Assembly: GCA_963764665.1 (NCBI GenBank)
Contig: CAVXTL010000026.1
Coordinates: 124,001 to 188,000, forward strand
Direction: 5' to 3'
DNA from: JACVRW01 sp963764665
Lineage (GTDB): Bacteria > Actinomycetota > Thermoleophilia > Solirubrobacterales > Thermoleophilaceae
DNA: 64,000 bases
Under the pieces are notes generated by a model that worked only from the letters and a program-made list of their open reading frames with translations, was not told where the DNA came from and did no database searches. This document shows, in pieces, positions 14,723 through 23,393 of this stretch (position 1 is the stretch's first letter; each line of letters begins with the position of its first letter). The position numbers and the translations under genes are program-made.

Positions 14723-16960
14723 CTAGTGGCAGGACGTGGTGCCGCTGTCGGTGAAGGTCCGCCCGGCCTCGGGCACGAACTCCCAGTCGTAGGCGTCGGC
14801 GCGCAGGCTCAGGCGGATCACGCCGAAGCTGTTCTCCTCGCGTGCCTGGCTGTTCGGCTCGATGTCACCGAAGGCGTAGTGGCTGCGGCCGCCGGTGCCC
14901 ACCACGAACTGCCGGATTCCCGACTCCGTGTCCGCCGCGCCGGCCGGCGTCTGCGGAGCGAATCTCTCGTACAGGTGGTCGTCCCCGCTGAGCACGACCT
15001 CGGCCTCATGGTCGTAGAGCGCCTGCCAGAAGGGCTGCATCTCCGGATGGCCGCCGTGCACGGCTCCGGAGGAGAATCGCGGCTCATGGATCACCGCGAG
15101 CGTGCAGGAACTGGGATGAGCCTGGAGGTCGTCGCGTAGCCACTGCTCCTGGGGCGAGCCCTCGCCGCAGCCGCCGACCGCGTTGCACTGGGAATTCAGC
15201 ATCACCACGTGCCAGGAGCCGAGGTCGTAGCTGTAGTAGCCCTCGTCGGGATCGCCGGCGGCGCCTCCGAAGTAGCTGTAGTACGGCGCGGCGTTCGGGG
15301 TCAGGTACTCGTGGCCGCCCACGCCCGGCCGAGTGCGCGCCTTGTGGCGACCCCAGGTGGGGTCGTAGCAGTTCGCGAAGTCCGAGTCGGTGGCGTACTC
15401 GTAGACATGGTCGCCCAGCGTCGCCACCGTGCCCGGCAGGCGGTCGAGCAGGGCAGCCGTGGCCTCGTCGCCGAAGGTGTCGCACCCCGCGATGTCACCC
15501 GCCGCGAGCAGGGTTGGCGGCAGCTGGGCGTCCACGGTGAAGGTGCGGGCCGGACTGCGGCCGGGTTGCGTACCCAGCGCTCCGGCCTGCTCCGCCTGCG
15601 CGGTGTACGTGCCGCTCGCCAAGGCCGGTAAGCCCTCGACCGAGAACGTGCCGGCGGGCTGTACCTCCGCGGTCAGGATCTGTGCCGGGGTGCCCGACGC
15701 CGCGGCGCCGGGGTAGACGCTCACCGTGACGGTGTCGGCGTTTCCGGGCTCGGTCGCCGCGAGGCCGCCGTACGCCGGAGTGTCGTCGAAGGTGCTGCCG
15801 TCGGCCGGGGAGTCGAGCGAGAGCGTGGGTGGGGAGGGCGGCACGTCGGCCGCCGCGAAGTGGGCGGCCACGCGACGCGCCGACAGCGCTTGCCCGTAGA
15901 CCGCCACCTCGTCGATGTCCCCCTTCAGCCAGTCGTAGGCGCCCGAGCTGGCGCCCACGTAGAGGCTCGACGTGCCGCTGCTGATCGGGCCGTCGAGCTG
16001 GATGGTTCCGCGCCGGGTGGCGTTCACGTAGAGCGCCATCTCCGCGCCGTCCCAGGTGGCCACCACGTGCTGGTAGCGCCCGGGCTGCACGACGTTGGGG
16101 GCGGTGGTGAGCTCGGTGGTCTGTGAGCCGTTCCAGAGCCGGAAGATGAGGTTCCCGGACGGCGTCAGGCGAAGGAGGTACTGACCGTCCTTACGCAGGA
16201 TCGTCGTGGTTCCGGTCGAGGCGCCCGGGTCGATCCAGGCCTCGAGGGAGATTCCGGCGGTCGGCCCGAGCGCCCCCGAGCTGGGAACGCGCACCGTGTC
16301 GTCGATCCCGTCGAGGCCGGCCGCCGAGCTTGGATCGCCCGTGACCGCTCCGGGCCGTCCCAGGGTCACGCCGTTCATGTAGATGCCGGGGCTGGTGCCG
16401 GTCTCGCTCGCGGCCGTCGTGCCGCTCCCCTCGCCGAGGCGCCAGTACCCGGCCGGACCGTCGGCCAGCACCTCGTCGCGGTAGCTCCCGACGACGGCCG
16501 TGGTCACCGTCTTGTCGGCACCACAGGCGCCGGCGTTCTGATGCGCGGGGTCCATCGCGCAGAGCTTGTAGTGGTAGGTCGTGTCCGGCTCCAGGCCGCT
16601 CAGCGTCTCGGCCACCGGGTGCGCGCCCTGGCCGCTGATGGCAACGGTTCGGTGAGGGGTCTCGCGGCCATAGGCCGTGCTCGTGCCCCAGGCAAACCAC
16701 CACACGGTCTGGTCCTCGAGGCTGCTGCGGACGTTGCCGCTCAGCGTGGCGCTCGTCTCCGTCACGTCGGTGGCCGGCGTGGTCTCCCCGAAGGCGCAGC
16801 CCGACAGGGCCACGGCCACGCCGAGGATCGCGACCGCTGTCAGAGCGGCCAGGATCGGACGAGGGTTGGTTGAGGACGTTCCTACGATCTGACCGGCACC
16901 CCTGCCATGCGTCGACTGATCTCGAGCTTCGCAGCGGCGGGCACATTCGGCGAGCGCCAC
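14723..16960 (-). CDS. Lipoprotein: FnIII, LamG-like lectin, Ig-like, metallophosphoesterase
   Basis: A 745-aa exported protein. A hydrophobic segment (35-54) ends in the lipobox ALSGC with Cys55; the 34 residues before it are unusually long and the GTG start at 16960 is uncertain. Domains in order: FnIII-like (about 60-150), LamG/concanavalin-type (165-370, YWRLGEGSGT to DIDEVAVYGQAL), Ig-like (375-480), calcineurin-like phosphoesterase (485-745). The metal motifs are altered: GDIAGC and LGDHVYE are present, but GNHE reads GGHEY and GHDH reads SGDDHLYERF. A second metal ligand His is in VIHEPRF. It may bind carbohydrate and hydrolyse a phosphoester, or be inactive. Confidence 0.82.
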   Translation of the reverse strand: MALAECARRCEARDQSTHGRGAGQIVGTSSTNPRPILAALTAVAILGVAVALSGCAFGETTPATDVTETSATLSGNVRSSLEDQTVWWFAWGTSTAYGRETPHRTVAISGQGAHPVAETLSGLEPDTTYHYKLCAMDPAHQNAGACGADKTVTTAVVGSYRDEVLADGPAGYWRLGEGSGTTAASETGTSPGIYMNGVTLGRPGAVTGDPSSAAGLDGIDDTVRVPSSGALGPTAGISLEAWIDPGASTGTTTILRKDGQYLLRLTPSGNLIFRLWNGSQTTELTTAPNVVQPGRYQHVVATWDGAEMALYVNATRRGTIQLDGPISSGTSSLYVGASSGAYDWLKGDIDEVAVYGQALSARRVAAHFAAADVPPSPPTLSLDSPADGSTFDDTPAYGGLAATEPGNADTVTVSVYPGAAASGTPAQILTAEVQPAGTFSVEGLPALASGTYTAQAEQAGALGTQPGRSPARTFTVDAQLPPTLLAAGDIAGCDTFGDEATAALLDRLPGTVATLGDHVYEYATDSDFANCYDPTWGRHKARTRPGVGGHEYLTPNAAPYYSYFGGAAGDPDEGYYSYDLGSWHVVMLNSQCNAVGGCGEGSPQEQWLRDDLQAHPSSCTLAVIHEPRFSSGAVHGGHPEMQPFWQALYDHEAEVVLSGDDHLYERFAPQTPAGAADTESGIRQFVVGTGGRSHYAFGDIEPNSQAREENSFGVIRLSLRADAYDWEFVPEAGRTFTDSGTTSCH

Positions 16961-17161
16961 CGCGCGGAAACTTCGCTACTTGCGACCCGAGGAGCCTACC
17001 CGGCGTCCCCGGCAGCGAATCAGCCAGCCGCGAGCCGCATCCCCCGAGCCCGAGACGCATGGCACCTCGGACCTCGGCGCTGCGCACTGGACGCCGGCGC
17101 GTCTGCCGCTACCGACGGGCGGCGAACACGTGCCCTTGGACCGCAACGCGGAGTACCTGGC

Positions 17162-17671
17162 CTAGCCGGGCGGCCTCGAGGGTGGTGGCGGGGCGTCGCC
17201 GGAGACGCGCTTCATCGTGAAGCGGATGGTCTTCGAACAGATGCCGTCGACCTTGAGGGTCACCTTGGCTCTGACGGTCGAGTTGGGCCGGAGCCGGCCG
17301 CTGACCGAGATCCGCCCGGTGCTCTTCTGGTGCTTTCGCACGAATGGATTTGAATCCCTCCACCTGAACCGTCCTTCGTTGACCCGTGCCTTGACGGGCT
17401 TGAAGTCGCTGGCGTAGTACCGGAATACGCCCACCTCCTTGTCGGTGACGTAGTCCAGACAGCCGAGCGTTCCACGGAACGTCGCCGAGCCGACCTCCTT
17501 CGGCGACACCCGAGCGTTGAATTGGAACGCGATGCCGTTCTGGAATGTCCCACGGGAGTCGCCACCTGAATAGCGGGCCGGATTGAACCTCGCCTCAGCC
17601 GAGGTGACCGGAGCCAGCAGCAACGCACCGACGAGCAACGTGAGGCTCTGCCGCCTGACACATCTGATCAC
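17162..17671 (-). CDS. Secreted protein, family unknown (paralog-like pair member)
   Basis: A 169-aa protein with a signal peptide (SLTLLVGALLLAPVTSAEA) and a beta-rich mature part with two Cys (GCLDYV, DGICSKTI) that could form a disulphide, ending in a Pro-rich tail. The motif GRISVSGRLRPNSTVRAKVTL resembles VTGRFVSKDKATGKLTWHL of the divergent neighbour, suggesting distant paralogs. The GTG at 17671 follows GAGGGG. No function recognised; the arrangement suggests cell-surface or matrix proteins. Confidence 0.65.
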   Translation of the reverse strand: MIRCVRRQSLTLLVGALLLAPVTSAEARFNPARYSGGDSRGTFQNGIAFQFNARVSPKEVGSATFRGTLGCLDYVTDKEVGVFRYYASDFKPVKARVNEGRFRWRDSNPFVRKHQKSTGRISVSGRLRPNSTVRAKVTLKVDGICSKTIRFTMKRVSGDAPPPPSRPPG

Positions 17672-17801
17672 GACCTACCCCTCACACATGTTCCTGGCAA
17701 ACCGTGCCAATGGAAGGCGAGCCTGAGCGCTAGTGAATCGACTTCGAGTTGGCCCAACCGAAGTAGGGTGGCTCCAGGCCCCGATCGAGGAATGTCACCA
17801 G

Positions 17802-18314
17802 ATGAAGATCGCTGTTCGCCTCCTGCTCCTGTCACTCGCCGTCGGCGCCTGCCTGGCGTTCCCGGCTGTCGCGGCTCAGCCCAAGAAGGGGGCGAAGTAC
17901 CTGGCCAAGATCCCGCCGAAGGACACGCGAGACAACACGATCCGCCTCAAGGTCTCCGGCAACGGCAAGAGCCTCGACCTGAAGGGCCCCCACGAGAGAT
18001 GCAACACCGGCTCCGGGGGCTTCAACCCCGTGTCTGCCGCCTACCCGAAGATCAACGGGGTGGCGATCGGAGATACCGGCAAGTTTGCACGCTCCCGCAA
18101 GTACGAGGTGCAGGCGAGCGGCAGCGTGACCTTCATGTGGACAGCGAAGGTGACCGGTCGATTCGTGTCGAAGGACAAGGCGACCGGGAAGCTCACCTGG
18201 CACTTGCGGGTCGGGGGCGACCGCTCACAGGGGAAGGTCACGAGCTGCGGCGAGAGCAGCGCGAAGTTCACTGCGAAGCGTGGCGCCAAGTATCCGGGGC
18301 TGCTTCCCGGATAG
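17802..18314 (+). CDS. Secreted protein, family unknown (paralog-like pair member)
   Basis: A 171-aa protein with a clear signal peptide: KIAVRLLLLSLAVGACLA, cleavage near AVAAQ. The mature part is beta-rich with two Cys (HERCNTG, TSCGES). The spacing of a late Cys after a G-R-F/L strand resembles the divergent 169-aa gene 130 nt upstream. ATG 17802 starts the signal peptide; the longer frame from 17733 would put 23 polar residues before it and is rejected. Function unknown. Confidence 0.68.
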   Translation: MKIAVRLLLLSLAVGACLAFPAVAAQPKKGAKYLAKIPPKDTRDNTIRLKVSGNGKSLDLKGPHERCNTGSGGFNPVSAAYPKINGVAIGDTGKFARSRKYEVQASGSVTFMWTAKVTGRFVSKDKATGKLTWHLRVGGDRSQGKVTSCGESSAKFTAKRGAKYPGLLPG

Positions 18315-18329
18315 CGGTCCTTCCGGAGA

Positions 18330-18401
18330 TGGGCGCGGCTGGGTTCGAACCAGCGACCTCTCGCGTGTGAGGCGAGCGCTCTCCCGCTGAGCTACGCGCC
18401 C
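18330..18401 (-). tRNA. tRNA-Val (anticodon CAC)
   Basis: A complete cloverleaf of 72 nt: acceptor GGGCGCG/CGCGCCC with discriminator A, D arm GCTC/GAGC, anticodon stem CTCGC/GCGAG with loop CTCACAC (CAC reads GTG codons), T arm GCTGG-TTCGAAC-CCAGC. All stems pair perfectly. The 3' CCA is not encoded. Confidence 0.96.
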
Positions 18402-18440
18402 GGGAGAATCGCCCAGTCTAGCCTCGCCGGCCGGGTCGAT

Positions 18441-18824
18441 CTACAGCGCGACGATCGCGTCGATCTCCACGTCTGCGCCCCGCGGCAGCGCGGCCGCCTG
18501 GATCGCCACGCGCGCGGGGGCCACACCCTCGAAGAACTCGGCGTACGCCTCGTTCACAAGCTGGAAGTCGTTGATGTCGGCGAGGTAGACGGTGACTCGA
18601 ACGGCGTTCCCGAGGCTGCCGCCCGCTGCCTCGCAAATCGCGGCGAGGTTCTCGAGGCAGCGACGTGCCTGACCCGGCGCGTCCTCCTTGACGAGTTCAC
18701 CGCTTGAGGGGTCCATCGGGAGCTGGCCCGAGCAGAACAGGAGGTCGCCGGTTCGGATCGCCTGGCTGTATGGGCCGATGGCGGCAGGTGCATCGTCGGC
18801 TTCGATCTTGTGGCGGTCAGGCAT
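18441..18824 (-). CDS. ridA: RidA family reactive intermediate deaminase
   Basis: A 127-aa RidA/YjgF/YER057c protein. Motifs: AAIGPYSQAIRTGDLLFCSGQLP, CLENLAAICEAAGGS, RVTVYLADINDF and ARVAIQAAALPRGADVEIDAIV, with the Arg of the active site in PARVAIQ. These cytoplasmic trimers hydrolyse reactive enamine/imine intermediates from PLP enzymes. ATG 18824 is set by the SD GGAGGAGAG 3-4 nt upstream, which excludes the longer in-frame reading to 19031 that runs into the collagen-like pseudogene. Confidence 0.92.
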   Translation of the reverse strand: MPDRHKIEADDAPAAIGPYSQAIRTGDLLFCSGQLPMDPSSGELVKEDAPGQARRCLENLAAICEAAGGSLGNAVRVTVYLADINDFQLVNEAYAEFFEGVAPARVAIQAAALPRGADVEIDAIVAL

Positions 18825-18853
18825 CGCTCTCCTCCTCGGGGACCCGCCGCAGA

Positions 18854-19561
18854 CTACGGGGCGGCCGAGGCGCAGAGAACGTAGATGCTCGCCGTGTGTG
18901 TGGCCGGTTGCTGTTCCGCCGAGCAGCGACGAACCAACCGCGAGGTTCTGTCCCATCCGAAGGAGACGAGCCGGCCGAGTCTGCGGGCCGACTCGATGTG
19001 ACGACGGCATTGGGTTGGTCCGAAACGGCAACTACTGGATCGATGTCCGCTCCGCCGCCAACCACGCTCTCTCCAGCGAGACACTGAACGTCATCAGAAA
19101 GGATCTGGCCATTCGGACCGCACGGCGGCGAGGAAGCTCAAGCTCGTGCTGCGCACGAGCACCTGCTCCACGCCAGTAGGCCCTACCCCGCCGTCATCGC
19201 CATCGGTACCGGGGGTTCCATCCAGCCCGTCACTACCGGGAGCGCCGTCGGTCCCCTCGATCCCGGCGCTGCCCTGACCGCCGCGCAGTCCGGTCACGCC
19301 GGCCAGTCCTCGCAGCCCCTGTCCGCCGCGGGCCCCGGCGGCTCCGTTCAGCTTGGTCCGCTCGGCACGCTTGAAGTCGGCCAGCAGGAGCGACCGGTCC
19401 TTCACCTTGGCCGACGACACCGCATTCTTCTTCAGGTGTCTAGCCCCGACGCTCCCGTCGCGTAACGCCACCGCGGCGTAGCCCGTGCCGCCAAGCGCGA
19501 CGAAGAGGGCGAGAACGGAGATGGCAAGAGCGGGCGACGGGCGGTCGATGAGCTTGAGAAC
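18854..19561 (-). pseudogene. Collagen-like secreted protein gene with two frameshifts and lost start codon
   Basis: Frame 1 encodes LKLIDRPSPALAISVLALFV (a signal helix typical of Thermoleophilia), a conserved DGSVGARHLKKNAV block, nine or so Gly-X-Y triplets, and stops at 19094 after SEWPDPF. The C-terminal domain continues in frame 2 (GPNGQILSDDVQCLAGESVV to GWFVAARRNSN) and frame 3 (PATHTASIYVLCASAAP, ending at 18854). The second shift falls at a CACACACA run, consistent with dinucleotide slippage. A GGAGG SD is present, but the codon at the expected start is GTT (19559-19561). The intact relative would be a surface protein. Confidence 0.75.
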
Positions 19562-19661
19562 GGTGATTCGCCTCCAGTTTGATCAGGTTTCACCTACTAA
19601 TCGACCAAGGAAAGTCCAAGCCCGAGTTCGGGCTCGCGACCCTGGACGGTCTCGGATCGTC

Positions 19662-19667
19662 TAGCCT
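19662..19667 (+). promoter_or_regulatory. -10 box of SRP RNA gene
   Basis: TAGCCT lies about 7 nt before the proposed 5' end of the SRP RNA at 19674. No convincing -35 box was seen. Confidence 0.45.
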
Positions 19668-19673
19668 TGGCTG

Positions 19674-19886
19674 TGGACCGTGCTAGGCGGGGAATTAGCG
19701 GTGCCCTGTCACCCGTAATCCGCTCTAGCGGGGCTGAACTCCCGTCGAAGGGGTTCTGCCCTCGGGGTCAGTACGCCGCATAGAGGCGTCGATGGCCGGG
19801 TCCCGCGCGGCGGACGCTCGCGAACCAGGTCAGATCCGGGAGGAAGCAGCCTTAAGCGATACCGTCCGTGCGTCGCGGACCAGCCT
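19674..19886 (+). ncRNA. ffs: Signal recognition particle RNA, large bacterial type
   Basis: The Alu-type 5' domain is recognisable: GTGCTAGGCGGGGA, then TAGCGGTGCCCTGT, ATCCGCTCTAGCGGGGCTGA. The S domain carries the near-invariant GGTCAGATCCGGGAGGAAGC with a GGGA (GNRA-type) tetraloop and the asymmetric AGCAG loop. The 3' end CCAGCC (19880-19885) can pair with GGCTGTGG near 19669. The RNA binds Ffh and directs membrane protein targeting. It sits upstream of dnaX-ebfC-recR, as scr does in Bacillus, but with phoD inserted. Ends are approximate to about 10 nt. Confidence 0.92.
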
Positions 19887-19990
19887 GGCCGGAGCCGATA
19901 TTCGGCGGGCACGCCCGAGGACGATCTTCGACGACGGGTGCACGGTCCACTTTTCCGTCCCGGCAGAGGCCGGGGCGGAAACTCGAACCT

Positions 19991-21568
19991 CTAGTCGATC
20001 AGGCTCGGCCGGCCGCGCGTGATCCGGTAGGCGAACTCGCCGCGCGGCAGCACCCTGCTCCCCGGCTTCTTGATCTGTGCGACGCGCTTGAGCGTGCAGC
20101 GAAAATCCTTCCGGGTGGCCACCGCCAGGCCATAGCCGTGGTGGTCGAAGTCAGCGTTCTTCACCCAGGGGTTGGCCGCCTGTAGAGCGAGGATGATCCC
20201 CTCGGGGGTCTTGGGGTTGAAGGGGTCGGCCCCCGTGAGCACGCCTCCGCCTCCCTCGCCGAGGCCCTGAGAGGTGATCGACCCGCCCACGAACTCCGTG
20301 GCCACTGCCTTCTTGTCCTTGTCGTTCAGGCGCACGTCGCCGGCGACGAACGTGTGGATGTCGCCGGTGACGAACACCACGTCGTCGATCTTCTTCCGCT
20401 TGATGTGCCCGAGCAGCTCCTGGCGCTCGCGCGGGTAGCCCATCCACGAGTCGAAGTTGATGATGTCTCCGCCCGGGAAGTAGGTCCGCGTGATCATCAG
20501 CTGGTTGGCGATCACCTTCCATGCGGCGCCCGACGACGCGAGGCGCTTCTTCGTCCAACCCATCTGCCGGGGGCCGAGGTACCTGCGCGGGTCGTCGAGC
20601 TCGTCGCACGCCGGGCCGAGGAACGGGTCTCCGCAGGGCTGGTCGTCGCGGTACTGGCGCTGGTCGAGCATCAGCAGGTCCACGTTGCGGCCGAAGCGCC
20701 TGGCCCCGTAGATCCGCTGCGTGCCCTTCTTCGCGCCGAACGTCGGCATGCTCTCGAAATAGGCCTTGTAGGCCGCCTTCTTGCGCGCCACGTTGTACGC
20801 AAGGACAGGGTCGAGCCCGCCGTCGGATGGCCTGCCCGCATAGTTGTCCTGTACCTCGTGGTCGTCCCAGATGGAGATCATCGGGAACTGCCGGTGCATC
20901 TTCTGGAGGCGCGCGTCCGAGCGGTAGGTGGCGTACTTGGCGCGGTACTGATCGAGCGTGACTGACACTCCCACCGGGTCGGTCCTCACCCCGCCCGTGG
21001 GGCTGCCGGCCGAGTGGTAGGCCTCGGCGTAGATGTAGTCGCCGAGGTTGACCACGAAGTCGATGTCCTCCTCGGCCAGCGCCGCATGGGCGTTGAAGTA
21101 GCCGAACGTGAAGTCCTGGCATGAGAAGAACGCGAAGCGCACCGGCTGGTTCGAGTCGGGCGGAAGCGCGGTGCGGAAGCGGCCCACCTGGCTGACCTCG
21201 TCGCGCGTGGCGAAGCGGTAGTAGTACTGCTCGTAGGGATCGAGTCCCGTCACGCGTGCCTTGGCGGCGTGGATCGTCTTGTCGCTCGTCTTGATCAGCT
21301 CGCGGGCGACGACCTTGCGGAATCCGCGGTCACGCGCGACCTGGACCTCGACGGTCCCGGTGCCCTGCGCCTCCGCCACCCGCGTCCACAGCGTGATCCC
21401 GCGCGGTGAGGGATCGCCCGAGATGACCCCCTCGGCGAACTTGCCTCCACGTAGGCTCGGCCGGCGTCGCGGCTTGCCCGCCATCGCCTCAGGGGCCAAG
21501 AGCACGGCGGCCGTCAGGCCTCCGGCGCCGGAAACGAAGCCACGTCGCGAGAGCAGAGCGCGGTTCAC
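19991..21568 (-). CDS. phoD: Tat-exported PhoD-like alkaline phosphatase
   Basis: A 525-aa PhoD phosphatase. The twin-arginine signal is at residues 7-14 (SRRGFVSG) followed by a hydrophobic stretch and AMAG. An N-terminal FnIII-like domain (about 45-140) precedes the catalytic domain with FFSCQDF, NLGDYIYAEAYH, IWDDHEVQDNYAG, QLMITR and TGDIHTFVAGD, the expected Fe/Ca ligands. It would release phosphate from organic phosphodi- or monoesters outside the cell. GTG 21568 is chosen over GTG 21574 because GGAGG at 21574-21578 gives 5-nt spacing only to 21568. Confidence 0.93.
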   Translation of the reverse strand: MNRALLSRRGFVSGAGGLTAAVLLAPEAMAGKPRRRPSLRGGKFAEGVISGDPSPRGITLWTRVAEAQGTGTVEVQVARDRGFRKVVARELIKTSDKTIHAAKARVTGLDPYEQYYYRFATRDEVSQVGRFRTALPPDSNQPVRFAFFSCQDFTFGYFNAHAALAEEDIDFVVNLGDYIYAEAYHSAGSPTGGVRTDPVGVSVTLDQYRAKYATYRSDARLQKMHRQFPMISIWDDHEVQDNYAGRPSDGGLDPVLAYNVARKKAAYKAYFESMPTFGAKKGTQRIYGARRFGRNVDLLMLDQRQYRDDQPCGDPFLGPACDELDDPRRYLGPRQMGWTKKRLASSGAAWKVIANQLMITRTYFPGGDIINFDSWMGYPRERQELLGHIKRKKIDDVVFVTGDIHTFVAGDVRLNDKDKKAVATEFVGGSITSQGLGEGGGGVLTGADPFNPKTPEGIILALQAANPWVKNADFDHHGYGLAVATRKDFRCTLKRVAQIKKPGSRVLPRGEFAYRITRGRPSLID

Positions 21569-21585
21569 TGCCACCTCCAGTTAGT

Positions 21586-21602
21586 GAGGGCCGCTGGCCC
21601 TC
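21586..21602. repeat. Short GC hairpin upstream of phoD
   Basis: GAGGGCC-GCT-GGCCCTC, a 7-bp perfect stem in the divergent phoD/dnaX region, 18 nt upstream of the phoD start. It may be a leader hairpin or operator. Confidence 0.35.
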
Positions 21603-21691
21603 GGGCGAAGGTCGGCGGGCGAGCCGGGGCGAGCCTAGCGCCGGGCTCGTTCACACTCAAGGGGGAGGCGAAAGGTCGTCCGCTCCCCGGC

Positions 21692-21697
21692 TAGCAT
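21692..21697 (+). promoter_or_regulatory. -10 box of dnaX
   Basis: TAGCAT ends 11 nt before the dnaX ATG, giving a predicted leader of at most about 4 nt. Confidence 0.4.
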
Positions 21698-21708
21698 GAG
21701 ACGCCCCG

Positions 21709-23391
21709 ATGCTCTCGCTCTACCGCCGCCACCGCCCCCGCACCTTCCAGCAGGTGGTCGGACAGGAGCACATCGTCCGCACGCTCCGGAACGCGATCGA
21801 GCTCGACAAGGTGCACCACGCCTACCTGTTCGTGGGCTCGCGGGGCACCGGCAAGACCTCTATGGCCAAGCTGCTGGCCTGCGCCCTGAACGCCGAGGGC
21901 GGCCCGTCGGCCGACTTCGACCCGCAGACGGCCACTGCCAAGGCCATCCTCGGCGGCACCTCGCTCGACGTGGTCGAGATGGACGCCGCCTCGAACAACT
22001 CGGTGGACGACATCCGCGAGCTGCGCGAGAACGTGGCGCTCGCCCCGATGCAGGGCGGCAAGCGCATCTACATCCTCGACGAGGCGCACATGCTCTCGGC
22101 GGCCGCCTGGAACGCCTTCCTGAAGACGCTGGAGGAGCCGCCCTCCCACGTGGTGTTCGTGCTCGCCACAACCGAGGCCCACAAGGTGCCGGCCACGATC
22201 GTGGACCGCTGCCACCGCTTCGACTTCCGCCGCCCGTCCCTGGAGCAGATCGCGGGCGTGCTTGACCGCGTGGCCGCCGAGGAGGAGATCGAGCTGCCGG
22301 CCGCCGCGGTGGGGATGCTCGCGCGCTCCGCCACAGGCAGCTTCCGCGACGCGCTGGGCACCCTCGAGCAGCTCGTGACCTACGGCGGCGCGGAGGTCAA
22401 GCTCGAGGACGTGATGGACATCCTCGGCGTGGCCGACGCCGAGCTGGTGCTCGATGCCGCCGAGTCGCTCGCGGACCACGATCCCAAGGTCGCGCTGCTC
22501 ACCGTCAAGGCGCTCTCGGACTCCGGCCGAGACATCACTCAGTTCATGCGCGACCTCTCGGCCCACCTGCGCCACCTGTTCGTGGTCCAGACGCTGGGCG
22601 AGGTGCCCGATTCGTTCTCGGTCACCGCCGACCACACCGAGCGGCTGGCCTCACAGGCCGGACGCGTGTCGCAGGGCGAGCTCCTCCGCGCGATCGACTT
22701 CCTGGCCGCGGCGATCGCGGCCGTCAAGGACGGCTCCGAGCCGCGCATCCAGCTGGAGATGGCGCTCCTCAAGGCCACGCAGCCGAGCTCGGACCTCTCG
22801 CTTCAGGCGCTCATTCACCGCATCGAGAAGCTCGAGTCTGGGCTCGGCGCGGCGTTCGAGCGGTCCGCGCCCCAGCCGGAGCCGGCCACGCCGGAGGCGC
22901 CCGAGCCGGAGGCGCAGGTGCCGGACATGCCGTCGGGCGGCGCCGCTGCCCCGCCGCGGCCGGCGAGCGCCTCACGCGCCGCGAGCGGCCAGGCTGCGAC
23001 CGCCGTGGCGGTGGAGGAGGCGGCCGAGCCCGTGACCGCCGTAGAGCTCGAGCACGTGCTGGCGCTCTGGCCCGCGGTCGGCCAGGCGGTGGCCGAGGAC
23101 AACGGGATGCTGGGGGCGGCGCTCGGCGCCGCCCGGCCGGTGAGCCTGCAGGGCGATCGCCTGACGGTCGCCTTCCCGGCGGATGCCGCTTTCGTGAAGA
23201 AGAAGGCGGAGGCCAACACCGATCTCGTGCAGCAGGCGGTGCGCGGGCTCACCGGAAGCGGCATGATCGTTGTGTACGAGCTTCGTGACGGCGGCCCGGA
23301 GGCCGAGCCGACTACTCTCGACGAGGCCGAATTGATCGAGCGCCTCCGCGCGGAGTTCGCCGCCGAAGAGGTCTTCGAGGACGAGGAGTAG
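21709..23391 (+). CDS. dnaX: DNA polymerase III subunit gamma/tau
   Basis: A 560-aa clamp-loader ATPase. Walker A GSRGTGKTS at 43-51, Walker B DEAH at 124-127, sensor 1 LATTEAHK and SRC-like DRCHRFDF follow. The zinc module between Walker A and B is present in length, but its four Cys are replaced: ALNAEGGPSADFDPQTATA has none. After about residue 385 a Pro/Ala-rich linker leads to a C-terminal domain (VELEHVLALWPAVGQAV) like the tau region that contacts the polymerase. First gene of dnaX-ebfC-recR; spacing to ebfC is 2 nt. No frameshifting slippery site was noticed. Confidence 0.95.
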   Translation: MLSLYRRHRPRTFQQVVGQEHIVRTLRNAIELDKVHHAYLFVGSRGTGKTSMAKLLACALNAEGGPSADFDPQTATAKAILGGTSLDVVEMDAASNNSVDDIRELRENVALAPMQGGKRIYILDEAHMLSAAAWNAFLKTLEEPPSHVVFVLATTEAHKVPATIVDRCHRFDFRRPSLEQIAGVLDRVAAEEEIELPAAAVGMLARSATGSFRDALGTLEQLVTYGGAEVKLEDVMDILGVADAELVLDAAESLADHDPKVALLTVKALSDSGRDITQFMRDLSAHLRHLFVVQTLGEVPDSFSVTADHTERLASQAGRVSQGELLRAIDFLAAAIAAVKDGSEPRIQLEMALLKATQPSSDLSLQALIHRIEKLESGLGAAFERSAPQPEPATPEAPEPEAQVPDMPSGGAAAPPRPASASRAASGQAATAVAVEEAAEPVTAVELEHVLALWPAVGQAVAEDNGMLGAALGAARPVSLQGDRLTVAFPADAAFVKKKAEANTDLVQQAVRGLTGSGMIVVYELRDGGPEAEPTTLDEAELIERLRAEFAAEEVFEDEE

Positions 23392-23393
23392 CC

